Source of the DNA: Adiantum capillus-veneris
Taxonomy: Eukaryota; Streptophyta; Polypodiopsida; Polypodiales; Pteridaceae
DNA length: 64,000 nt
Direction of reading: 5' to 3'
NCBI GenBank assembly: GCA_014529385.2
Contig: CM043969.1
Coordinates: 27,811,946-27,875,945, forward strand
Part shown: piece by piece, positions 46,225 through 57,500 of the stretch
Position numbering within the stretch: the stretch's first letter is position 1
How the letters are laid out: each line of letters starts with the position of its first letter
Notes under the pieces: generated by a model
The model's input: the letters and a program-made list of their open reading frames with translations, nothing else
Told to the model about the DNA's origin: nothing
The model's database searches: none
Position numbers and translations under genes: made by a program

Positions 46225-46690
46225 TGAGTATGTAGAGCCCCAATGAGGTAAAACGTACACAATGCACATCAACATTTTGAAACAAAATAAAATGAAAAGG
46301 AAGTAAAACTAAAACACATTCATATTCAAAACAAAGTAATATTTTAATGCTTTCTTATAAGAAAATATAGATTTAATAAGCATAGAGAATAGTAAAATAA
46401 TTTAGTAGAATAAATTTTTTTGAAGTCCTTAAACGACAAGACCTTTTATGAATATCTCAAAGTAATGGGTTCAAACTCCTATTAATATATTGTTTAGTCC
46501 TTTGTTCTCTAAAGTCTTTTTCAAGTATGTCAAACAAGGTGAAGAGTGAGATTTATGGAAAGTAAGAGGTAGGAAGGCTTGCTAATTTAAGTTAAGGAAG
46601 GAGTGAGATTTATGGAAAGTAAGTTTAAATGATTGCCTACAATCACATGAAATTTTTATCATGTTTTAATATAAAATTATATTATCGTCT
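46225..46690 (-). repeat. Left arm of a large inverted repeat
   Basis: The reverse complement of this segment aligns along its length with 47770-48235 (shared TTCTTATAAGAAAGCAT, GTGTTTTAGTTTTACTTCC, CATGTGATTGTAGG, ACAAAGGA blocks). The left arm has a small internal duplication of the GTGAGATTTATGGAAAGTAAG unit. Confidence 0.7.
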
Positions 46691-46695
46691 ACAAG

Positions 46696-46696
<1 letters not shown>

Positions 46697-46737
<41 letters not shown>
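46697..46737 (+). repeat. (CT)n microsatellite
   Basis: About 40 bp of CT between the left inverted-repeat arm and repeat unit D copy 2. The equivalent run before copy 1 is at 44995-45028. Confidence 0.9.
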
Positions 46738-46740
<3 letters not shown>

Positions 46741-46744
46741 CGCG

Positions 46745-47720
46745 CACAATATCTGCATTCTTCTGGCCCTTGTTCACGCAAAAAGTTCTATAGTGGGACT
46801 ACAAAGCGCGGGGTGCAAAGAGGAGTCAATTGTTTTGTGAGCCCGAGAGGAGAGAGACAAAGAGATAGAGAGATGAAAAGAAAAAGAATGCCCCATTTCC
46901 ATGTGGCCTACCTACCTCCTTGTCTTCCCTTTTCCTTCCTTGAGTCCCTTCTAAACCCTTCTTTTTTCATATCTAATTAATACTACCATTTTTCCACTTT
47001 TTCCTAGCTGGTACCCCCTTCTTGTAAAGAGTTCTTTTATTTAAAGACTTCACAAATATTCATTCTATTATATTATTGAATTGATTTATTATTCTCTATG
47101 ATTATCAAATCTATCTTCTTTAATGAAAGTATTAATGTATTCTTTTCTTTTAAATTTTAATGTGTTTTATATTTTATTGTTTTTAATTTATTTCTTTGAT
47201 ATTTTATTTTGTATTCAAATAATAATACGTAATGTGCACCCTTTCACTTTATTATTTACATGGAGCCCTCACTAATATATAAACCATTCGAGATTATGGT
47301 TGGGTTCATGATAGCCAACGAAAGACATGCAAAAAAGAATATGCCTTCATCATGGAGACTATCCATTAGCACAAAAGGAAGTTACACTTCTTTGGACCCA
47401 CAAAAAAATAGCAAGCCTTCCTTCCCTCAAAAGAGCAATTCTACCGTCCACTTTTCAGCACAAAACATAGATCGATGTGATTGAATGAAATCCAACAGCT
47501 ATGTACTCAACAATAATACCACTACACTAAACTCATTAGATGTCAAAATTGTACAAGATAAATTTATAGAGCTACCTCCCTCCCTTGTGACTGAAGAGAG
47601 AGGTGAAAGAAAGAGTACGAGGTTTCTATCATCGACTCTTTTGAATTCAGCGTGTGTATCCATAATGTATGTATAATGAATAATATAATGTATTTTTTTC
47701 TCAAATGATAATGTGGAATG
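46745..47720 (+). repeat. Repeat unit D, copy 2
   Basis: Same unit as 45031-46010, about 10% different by eye; it fills the spacer between the two inverted arms. Confidence 0.75.
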
Positions 47721-47769
47721 TGTATCTTTCACCTTATTATCTAAGGGGGATCTTTTCTAATATTTAAAC

Positions 47770-48235
47770 CAGTTATGATTATATATGTATAATAGAGAAT
47801 ATAATTTTATATTAAAACACGATAAAAATTTCATGTGATTGTAGGAACTCATTTAAACCTACTTTCCATAAATCTCACTCCTCCCTTTACTTAAATTAGG
47901 ATGCCTTCCTACCTCTTCACTTTGTTTGACATGCTTGAAAAAGACTTTAGAGAACAAAGGATTAAATAATATATTAATAAGAGTTTGATCCCATTATTTG
48001 AGGTATTCACAAAATGTCTTGTCATTTAAGGACTTCAAAAAATTTTATTTCACTAAATTAATTTACTATTTTCTATGCTTATTAGATTATATTTTCTTAT
48101 AAGAAAGCATAAAAATATTATTTTGTTTTGAATTTGAATGTGTTTTAGTTTTACTTCCTTTTCATTGTATTTTGTTTCAAAATGTTGATGTGCATTGTGT
48201 CCCTTTTACCTCATCATCTAAGTGGGGCTTACGTA
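47770..48235 (+). repeat. Right arm of the large inverted repeat
   Basis: Partner of 46225-46690. A third related block, ending in ACGTAATATATAACCATTTGTG, continues to about 48350. Confidence 0.7.
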
Positions 48236-48426
48236 ATATATAACCATTTGTGATTATGTACATGTAATAGATCATACAATTTTATATTCAAACACAAAAA
48301 AAATTCCATGTGATTGTAAGTACTTATTTAAACTTACTCTCTCATCTTCTCTTAACTTAGCAGGCCTCCGTGCCTTCTCACCTTGTTTTTCAAAGTGGGT
48401 TTATTTATTGACAAACTATTTATATA

Positions 48427-48581
48427 AAGCTAAGTGCGTAGTGTGTCCCCACAGTTTTGGAAGGCTTTGTTTAGGTGGAATCTCGCCAGATGCTTTGAGG
48501 GGGAAAGGGAGAAAGCGGAGTTAAAGGGTAAAGTAGAGGATAATTTTGAAGGGGAGAGAAATTGTTTGTTGACAAGTGTTG

Positions 48582-48612
<31 letters not shown>

Positions 48613-48968
48613 CATCCATTGATTAGTGTAGGGTCAACAGGTAGTGTATCTCTCTTTCTACCTCCGTCACCCTTACTCTGCAATGCATCCCGTGCACGAC
48701 TCATCTCTTGCCATCACAAGCGAGTGTAGACAGCTAAGAGCGCAGTTGGGGAGGACTTTCTTGATGACCTCTCCCTCTCTCACCTCAACTCCAGAGCGCA
48801 TGATGGTTGAGTCGACGGGGTGGACCCAGAAGCTCGGGCTGTAGGGCATGGTCAAAGCAAGAAAGAGAAGTCGTCACAAGAAATATGGGAGCACCCATGG
48901 GGTGTGTGTGTGTGTGTGTGTGTTTTTCCCCCCGCTTGCAAGCAATGGAGGAGACGGAGATGGGCATT

Positions 48969-49020
<52 letters not shown>

Positions 49021-49460
49021 AGCACAGGTGTGTGTGTGTGTGTGTTTCTCCTTACAGGTAACAAACGAGATGGTCAAAGGTCACAAGAGCCGGGAGATTT
49101 TGTCGTTTCGCATTGATGACGTGCCGAGAGGGCGAAACGGAAACCCTCAAGATCAGTGAGGTTGATGAGCAACGTGGGAACAGGTTCCAAGCCATGACCA
49201 TCGTGCTTGGAAAAGAGAACGCATGGGAATCTTGAAAGATTCCTGTTAAAAAACACCAATAGGTCTGTATGCATGTCTCGTTGAGGGGAATCAAGCAAGA
49301 TACCTCAGTTTGGGAAAGCAAAAGAGGAAAAGGCATATATATTTTTTGGGGGCGAGGGCACGTGGAGGTGAGAGAGATATGCCATCTGGAGATCTCTCTC
49401 TTCTCAGAGGCACGCTCTCGACTGAGGAAACCAGGAAGTGCAGATCTATAGGCGTAGTAG

Positions 49461-49518
<58 letters not shown>

Positions 49519-49722
49519 TGGGCTCAGGGGCGTCTAAGATTGGAACTCTCTGTCGTAGGAAAACCCTCAGCTCCAATCCATAACGTGCTAGGGTTTCATC
49601 TGCCAGCAGAAGAGTGTTGTGGAAACGGTGGGCAGTAGATCAAGCCATTCTCGATGAAGAAGAGCACGTTGTCGTCATCCGTTTCAACCATGATTGGGAT
49701 GAGGTTGCAAGCTCACATCGCC

Positions 49723-49759
<37 letters not shown>

Positions 49760-49915
49760 GCTCATCGTGGGATGTATGTAGTATTTCAACAAAGGAAATG
49801 AAAGGCGAACTAGTTAAAATAAAGCTAAGTGCGTAATATGTCTGTTCAATTTTGAAACGATTTGTTTAGCTAGAATCTCGCCAAATGCTCGTATGCTTTG
49901 AGGGGCAAAAGCGAG
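48427..49915. repeat. Microsatellite-dense block bounded by direct repeats
   Basis: AAAGCTAAGTGCGTA...AATCTCGCCA-ATGCT...TTTGAGG occurs at 48427-48510 and again at 49821-49905. The sequence between is richer in GC than the surroundings and holds (CT)n runs at about 48584-48611, 48970-49017, 49463-49514 and 49727-49757 and GT runs at 48901-48924 and 49028-49046. Short open frames on both strands have no recognisable domain. Confidence 0.6.
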
Positions 49916-51840
49916 GTAGTTAAGAGTAGTAGTTTTTTAGAGCCCAAAACATTGGGACGAACTTAATTAACTTATGTCTATAAGTTTTTTATTTTTTGAA
50001 TTAAGACAATATAGAAAAAGCTACTTTCTTTTTTTTTAGTTGTAGGTTTTATAAGACTATAATTAGGTTTTTTGCGAGCACTACGAGTTAGTGGTGCGTT
50101 GATGAGTCTTGACTTTAATAGGCAGCAATTTATGGGTCTTGTGAGAGCGTCGGCGTGCTACCAGGCTAATATCAATCACCGCAACCAACGAAAGGAGGTC
50201 AAGGAAAGTTGCAAGGCTTCAGGCATAACACGGCCAAGGTTTCCCACTAGGGAACATCCCCCGTACTTCTGCAGAGTTGATCCCAGCCACCTTCGCCACC
50301 GCGCCCGCCATGCTCGAGCATGCCCTAGCCTCAACAAAGTTTTTGAACCCCTGTGCACGTTTCCTGGAGCCTCTCAACTCATGCATGCAGTGACAGAGCA
50401 AAACAGAAGCTCGTTAATTAGACTAGGATTCTCCTTGCTAAGATATAAAACATTAGCCTTTTTTTTTAAACACTGTGACACACAAATAAAACACTGCTAC
50501 TTTATATAAACAAACAAAACATGGCTAATGCGTATTAAAGGTAGTGCTAAAAAAGAACATATTAAAGACATTGCTACTTTATAGAAATAAAACATAAAAC
50601 AGTGCTAATGGATATTAAAGGAAGTGCTCGAAAGAAAATATTAAAGGTAGTGCTACTATGTAGAAATAAAACCATGCTAATGGAAAGACAATGCTCGAAA
50701 GAAAAAAAATTCTCCAAAAACTTGGCAAACCTACATATGAGAAATAGTAGAGACAAGTTAATTAAATTTCTCTCCACTTTGTGGATTTTTTAACCTTTAA
50801 ATTAGAATTTAAAAGGTAAGTGGGTTTACACTAACGTGGGTTTTTTGAGCACTAGCGATCAATCCTTTGCCTTCGATTGTAGAATTTAGAGGTAAATCTC
50901 AAAATTTTGATGGCATTTCAGGCCTTTTTTTTTTTTTCTCACTGTGATACATAAGCAAAACATTGCTAAGGCAATATCTTAAAGGTATTGCTTGAAAGAA
51001 CTTTTCTCCAAAAACATGACAACCCTACATCTGAGAAATACTAAAGGTAAAGTGACTAAAGTTGGAGGTCTTTAAATAAATTGCATTGAGTTCCTCTAAA
51101 TTTTCTAGGTTTCTCACCTTAGCTTTAAAATTTGTAGGTGGGATTAGACTAAACCTTGGTTTTTGCCGTCGAGCATTGAAGTTTAAAGATGCCTCTTTTA
51201 GTTGGCATGGCTACACAAAGTGATGCAAGGACCTATGCACCTTTGGTACCTATGCACCTATTGTTAAGGAAAATGTAATAAGAAGGAAATATCTGTGAGA
51301 ATTTCCAGAAACATTACTATTAATATAATCTTTCCAAATAATGTGATTAGACTAAACCTTGGTTTTTGCCATCGAGCATTGAAGTTTAAAGATGCTTCTT
51401 TTAGTTGGCGTTGCTACCTATGCACCTATTGTTAAGGAAAATGTAATAAGAAAGAAATATCTCGTAGAATTCCCAGAAACATTACTGTTAATATAATCTT
51501 TCCAAATAATGTGATAATTGCAAAAGAAAAGAAGAAGGAAAGTTATCAAGTTATTCCTCGGCAAGGTGGAGGACCATGCAAGGAGTAAGATATGGGTCAC
51601 ATAAAGTACTTGCATGGCTTCTATAGGCTATAATTGTACCCTTGATGATAAAGAGATCCTCCCCCCCCAAACTCACAATCGTGAGTGGATAAATTATATT
51701 CACCAAAGTAAATGTATAGAGCAACCTCAAGCTCGTGTCGAGCCTTGAGGGATACCATATTACAATGCTAAGCTACCATTCCTTACTAAGAGGCAAGCAA
51801 TTACCCATATTCTTATCAGCTCTAATCCATCAGAACGACA
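49916..51840. other. Non-coding region with internal repeats
   Basis: 50450-50710 and 50930-51030 share a family of short units (AAAACA-TGCTAATG, ATATTAAAGG, AGTGCTCGAAAGAA, TTCTCCAAAAAC). A direct tandem duplication of about 200 bp spans 51144-51343 and 51344-51500 (GATTAGACTAAACCTTGGTTTTTGCC). The open frame 50072-50509 (plus) and its minus shadows match nothing I know. Confidence 0.5.
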
Positions 51841-52279
51841 TTGATGGCCCTATACCACTCAATCCGAGTTCTCCCTTTTACCAATGTAGACAATCAAATC
51901 TCTGATTTCTTGAATGATCTCCATGAAGCTAGCATTTAAAAAGAATTCTCAAACACTTGGATTTCTGAATTTTCTTAAAGTAGTAGAATCTAGTAATTTG
52001 TGTGCACACGAGAAGAGCTTGGCTTTTTATCAACGTCCCTCCCAGGACCAGGTCGTTCTTGAAGAACCCTACTTTCCAGGTCTTTTAAATCCATTTACAA
52101 TTTTTTCTTGCTAGGCCATTGATAGCCGGACATTCCTTGAACAGCTGGGGGAGGTCCTCACTAGCCATTTTGTAATTTGAACATCTAAATGAGCCAACCC
52201 CTCTGACATGAATCTTAACTCCTGTCGGCAGTGCCCCTAATAACACCTTCCATAAAAGAACTTCATTGTTAGTGGCCAT
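51840..52279 (-). pseudogene. LINE 3' remnant: zinc-binding domain of reverse transcriptase
   Basis: The frame at 52279-52085 reads VLLWKVLLGALPTGVKIHVR and then CSNYKMASEDLPQLFKECPA, the layout of the zf-RVT domain found at the C-terminus of plant L1-type ORF2 (W...LLxGALPT, CxxC-like, HLF-x-ECP-A). The second Cys of the usual pair is Tyr. Decayed coding continues to about 51840. The RT part is not present. Confidence 0.7.
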
Positions 52280-53014
52280 GATAATGCATCCAAAGATTGA
52301 GAGCTAAAGTATTGTTATAGATTTAAGAGTTTCAGTGGCATTAATACTGCACTCTTTGGCCCCACACTAATGCATCGTTCACATACTATAGAACTGTTAT
52401 GCTGATTCAATTTTTTATGCACTTTCCATTAAGGCAATACAATAAAGGATGAAAACCTTATTACCACTTTGGATTATTTGTAATCTTAATTTTGCTATGA
52501 AGCATTCAAGATATGGTTGTCATTACCTTGAATTGGATGCATAGAGAATAATTGTTGATGCTGTCAACTTAGGGGGGAAAGGGTTTACATAAACTAGACC
52601 ATAATTTTTATTGGCCACATCAATTTGCAAAGCGCGGGTCACACACTAGTACACCATGTGGTGATGCAAGTAGGATTTAATCTAGATCTGTAAAAAAGGG
52701 ACACTCAAGTGTCCTTGTCCCGTACCAAACTAGTGTCAAGATCATGAGGTGCATGAAGCCTCGTTTGCCAAGAAAAGGGATGAGCATGGCTATTATGAGT
52801 GAGTCACTGCAATATGAGATTTATTATGTATGTTGTGCTGGCACTACCCTCCACTTCTTTTCTTGAAGACAAAGTTAGTTGAACAAAATTGGAAACTAAT
52901 TAGTGAGTAGGTGTGCCCAATCTTTTTTGAGGTGCTTCATTAGTGAATCTATGGAGATGCTACCTTGGTTTTGAGGGGAAAAAAGGGGAGGAAATTACAG
53001 AGTGACAGAGTTCG
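52280..53014. other. Non-coding flank of element B2
   Basis: No gene recognised. This is the left flank of the B2 insertion; its continuation lies at 62693. Confidence 0.5.
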
Positions 53015-53019
53015 TGAAG
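53015..53019. repeat. Left target-site duplication of B2 (TGAAG)
   Basis: TGAAG here is repeated at 62688-62692 directly after the third LTR, so the whole three-LTR array is framed by one duplication. Confidence 0.85.
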
Positions 53020-53320
53020 TGTTAACCCTCACAGATCACGGACACCCCATCACGTACGATGGACGTGTATTATGTATTTGGTAGAGTCAGGTACCGGGCT
53101 TGTCGGACCAATAGGAAAACGGTAAGAGTGATCGCTGATGAGAGGCGCACTCTAGCTGGGACATTCAAGGGATTAGTTGGCTAAGCATGGGCGCCCAAGT
53201 GTGAATGGGGTGAGCTCATATAAAAGCCAACTAAACCTAAAATTCACTCATTCTCTCATTTGTGCAATAGAAGAGTGCTCTTGCTCCATCTCCATCTCCA
53301 TCTTCTTCTTCTTCACCTCC

Positions 53321-53411
<91 letters not shown>

Positions 53412-53660
53412 AGAGTGTGTGTGCAATCGAGCATTACGAAGGCACGACGGCGGCGAAGCGGTTGAGCACGGCACGACTGCAGCTTCTTCTTCATCGCGGT
53501 GAGGAATCCACCACGAAGGCGAGCGTAGAGCGGTGAGTGACACACCCTTTGCTCTCTTGAGCTTGCTCGTTTAGGCTTGTTGTGTGCTTGGAGCCATTTG
53601 TGGCTCGCACACGGTGTATTGGCAAGTCCCTTGCTTCGACAGTGTGGCAAGGAGCGCATA
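53020..53660 (+). repeat. B2 first LTR (641 bp)
   Basis: Starts TGTTAACCCTCACAG, ends GCGCATA (the usual CA is changed to TA). TATA box at 53219-53225. GT run about 53322-53366 and GA run about 53367-53405. Confidence 0.92.
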
Positions 53661-53664
53661 TTTT

Positions 53665-53682
53665 TGGCGCCGTTGCCGGGGA
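53665..53682 (+). promoter_or_regulatory. B2 primer-binding site (tRNA-Asp type)
   Basis: TGGCGCCGTTGCCGGGGA, four Ts after the LTR; a perfect tRNA-Asp-type site as I recall it for Athila-group elements. Confidence 0.82.
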
Positions 53683-54549
53683 AATGCCCTACACTAAGCT
53701 CGGTTAAGCACTTTACGCTTTCTTGTGGTGCGATTTCTATCATAGGAAAGGCAGGGAATGAGTGTGTGTAGTTGTTTGGAGATTTCTGTTTTTTGCGTTT
53801 TCTGGTTTGCACTGCACAGTTAGCATTTCTTGCGTTTCTGCGTTTTCTGCATTTTCTGGTTTGCACTGCACAGTTCTATCAAGTTTCAATTTTCTGCATT
53901 TTCTGTGTTTCCTGGTTTGTGCACAGTTAGGCGCACAGTTAGTTAATTAAGTAGGTTAGTAATTAGGTGAACCACTGATTAGCAGGTCAGTAGGTAGGCA
54001 GAAAAAAAAAATAAAAAAAATTTTCTTTAAAAAAAAAAAAACCGAAAAATAAAAACGTGAGTGAGGGGGAGGTTAAATTTTTCGAAAATAAAAAACGTGA
54101 GGTATAAAAACGGACGGGTTGGTTTGTATAAAAAATAGATCGGGATTGTTTCCCCAAGCCCAAGCCTCAGTCCTCAGTCTCATGATATATACTAGAATCA
54201 CTCTTATATATATACCCTACTCCCTCAAGAGGGAATGAGAGCATGTGGGGCAAGTCCTCCACTCTCCTCCCTTCTCTTCCCACTTGCACCCTTAGACTTG
54301 CTATTTGGAGCCTAGTTCCCCAGCTAGGAAAAGACTGTTGCGGGCTTTTTTGGAGCAAATTAGAACCAAACGGTGGGCTGTAAAGCACAGCGCGTCCCTC
54401 CTAGCGATATGCTCGTTTCGAGCTATCACACGGCCCATTCCACGACGCGCTCTAAAAACTCTAGCATAAAAACAAACAAAAAACACGCAAAAAACTAGTC
54501 ACAAGGCCTCCTAGAGCAGCTTTTTGACACCTTAGGGTATCAAAAGCAC
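53683..54549 (+). other. B2 untranslated leader
   Basis: The first 90 bp match B1. From about 53775 to 54130 the sequence is unrelated to B1 and is built of imperfect TTTTCTGGTTTGCACTGCACAG and TTTTCTGCATT units, then A-rich. Similarity resumes near 54145 with CCCCAAGC...CCTCAGTCCTCAGT. Confidence 0.6.
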
Positions 54550-57500
54550 ATGCACTTATGCTCTGGGCGGGTGCTAGAACACGAGCATATTGAGGGTGCC
54601 TCTGTTCATACGGACACCCATTACCCATCCACGATAGGCTCTAGACCCTCAGCGGGGACACAAGGTAGCACCACCCAAGACCCCAAAATAGCCGCTAGTG
54701 ATTCCTCCTCCGACTCAGAAATCATGGAAGCATACCCTACCCAAAACACTGAGAGAGAAGGCCATGCACCTCCCGAAGCTCCACAGCCTAGTACTAGTAT
54801 GTTTAGTCGTTTCATGGAAACATTAGGTAGAGCTACTTGCTCGGAACTTGATGCAAATGAAGCACACGAAGGGGGTGGGGAAGTGGACTCTCCTTTCTCA
54901 TCGCACGTGGACCCCACACCACCAAAGAGTATCCATGTGGATATCCTGCCAACTTCTTACCAAGAAGGCCCTGTTGAGCTGCCTCCTTCAGAAGTTCCCT
55001 CTAGAGTACCGTTTGTGACAAGTAAAACCACGGGGAGCAACATTGCTTCTACCTCACAAGAAACCGTTAACACGTCGACTCTAGAAGGATTGTTCATTAA
55101 TGATCATTGGACATACGACCTCCACACTGAGGTGTTGACGGATCTACACTCTGGCCACGCCTACCATGTAGGATGGATAGAGATTGTACAATCCACCTCT
55201 AGTGCCACGAGCATCGAAGATCAACAAAAAATGATCTGTAATGTTATCCATGGCATTATTCAATCAGAAAGGCAAAACCGAGGGGTAAATATACTCTCAA
55301 CTGGCCCCATGAGATTTCTGGATACGAGCAAGGCTCAACAGCCTACTCTATCATAAATGGAGACTCCTCTAATGAGCCCCATGGACCCATCTTACGTCAT
55401 TTCACCTGGGGTCTCTATGCAATCTGAGCCTCCGAGCGACAACTTTAGCTTCCCTAACTTGGCTCAACCCTCTATTAAGGAAAACACAGTGCTCACTCCA
55501 GGGATAAGCCTGACAGAGAATGTATCGATGACATCTACGGTTAGGGCAGTGCCACTACCTAGTGTCGTAGTACCTAATATGGGGCCTCGACCGTATATGC
55601 CTCTAGCCCCTTATGCACACATGGCCCCCACACCTCCAATTGTACCATTTGTTCATGCTCCTCGAGTGCCGCTCCCTAGCCCTTATCCGAGTGGACCTAT
55701 GCCCGGTTATGTTCCATATCCTGCATCATCCACACATATGCCAAGACCGGTACCCGTCCCCCTCCCACATATGATTCCAAGAGTACCTCCACCGGCCCTG
55801 CCTCCTCACATAGGTGACTTGGCAGCGTTTGCTCAAACCATAGGTCGATCTATCGCGGAAAATATGCGTCATGCATCTGATAGAGAGCCTAGAAGTAAGG
55901 CAGTACAAATTGCCAAACTCACGCAAAAATTCAATGGGGACGAAGATGCTAGAAAACACATTGAAGTGTTTGAACAAGTATGTGATTCCTTAGGGGAACG
56001 CAATGAACTACATAAGTGCAATGCCTTAAGCTTGGCATTAAGTGGGAAGGCTGGAGATTGGTATAGAACCCTAAGGGTGGACGAGAAAACAATCTACCCT
56101 ACCCTTCGAAGGTTGTTTCTAAAGGAGTACATACGAGAAGGTGTGCTTTGGGGTGTAGCATCTCAGCTACAGAAGGCCAAACGTAAGGAAGGAGAGTCAG
56201 TAAGGGACTTCATTAGTCGTCTAAAGCACTTAAACTCTCGCTGCCGTGTAAATGAGTGCTTCAACAATAACCAACTACTTGATCAATTCATCCGAGGGTT
56301 GAGGAATGAAGGAATCTATAATGGACTAGTGATTAGAGGTATCACAACCTGGGAAGATGTCACTGCCAATGCAATCCAATTAGAGGACAACTTGATGATA
56401 GCAGGCATGAGGGTGTCTACTGACACGAGATCCACTAGCTCACAAGCCATTAAGTATGAACCCATGACTGCAAAGCCCATTGCCAATGAGCCAAAGGTAT
56501 TTGAGACATTCTTGACAGACCTTACCAAGGCAATCCAAGAGTCTCTTAAGGATAATCGACCCCCTCAAAATAGTCACATGTATCCAAGAAGGGAGCAACA
56601 ATGGTGTTCCATTTGCTTAGGTCCACATAGCACTAGTGAGTGCCCTACGTTTAGAGTAAAATTTAATGGAACTTGCAACGCATGTGGTAGGTACGGTCAC
56701 CAAGCTAAGGATTGTTTAATGATCAAACGTATGATGGCAAATAGACCACCTGTAGCCTGGACGGATGCACCTCGAGCTCCTGTATTGATGCCTGCTCCAC
56801 CTGTTGAGCAACTACCGCAACACATGGTCCCTAGATCTCAAAATGTTGTACAAGCTACACCGCTACCACCTCCTGTGCTAGGACCGCAGCCCCCGCATCC
56901 AAGAGTCGCCCCTATGAGCCAAGTGGCTTGCGAGCCATCTAATGTTTATCCAGATGGCTGTGAGGAGGAAATAGACACTAGTATTGCCTACGGACTTGAT
57001 ACATTGGAAGAGTGTCCTATATACTACATGGAAGATTGTTGGGGGCAATTCAAGACGGTTTATCAAGCTGCTGCTCTCGCATCCAGAGGTCCGAATATCA
57101 ACACCCATGCTAGGAGGCCACCTCTTCAATGCTACGAGTGTGGTGGACCACATCGGGCAGCGGAGTGCCCTATTAGGCTGCAAAAGAATGTTGCACAGAT
57201 GCAAATGAATCAAAGGGAGCACGTCTGCAATGCCAATACTCACATGTAATCGTTGTGGCATAGATCACTTGATTGCCCAATGCCCCTATAACCCAAATGT
57301 GCCTAAAATCACACCCCTAAATTTGGTCGAAATTGCTAGTGTGACGTCGCCAATACCACCCGTCGCACCCGCTTATGCGATTACACGGTCCATGCTTCAA
57401 GGGCCAGGCCATATCCTCGAAGAGAGAGATACCGCGTCAGTTATCCAAGCAAAGAAAAAGAAGACACGAAGGAAGAGGTCGCAGAATACGGGAAATTCAA

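Noticed and set aside
46470-46490. Possible tRNA or SINE B-box (GGGTTCAAACTCC)
   Set aside because: No matching A-box, no cloverleaf and no 3' tail could be found; the string is part of the inverted repeat.
50072-50509. Possible host gene on the plus strand (145 codons)
   Set aside because: No recognisable domain, overlapping open frames on the other strand and repeat-like surroundings; not supportable as a gene.
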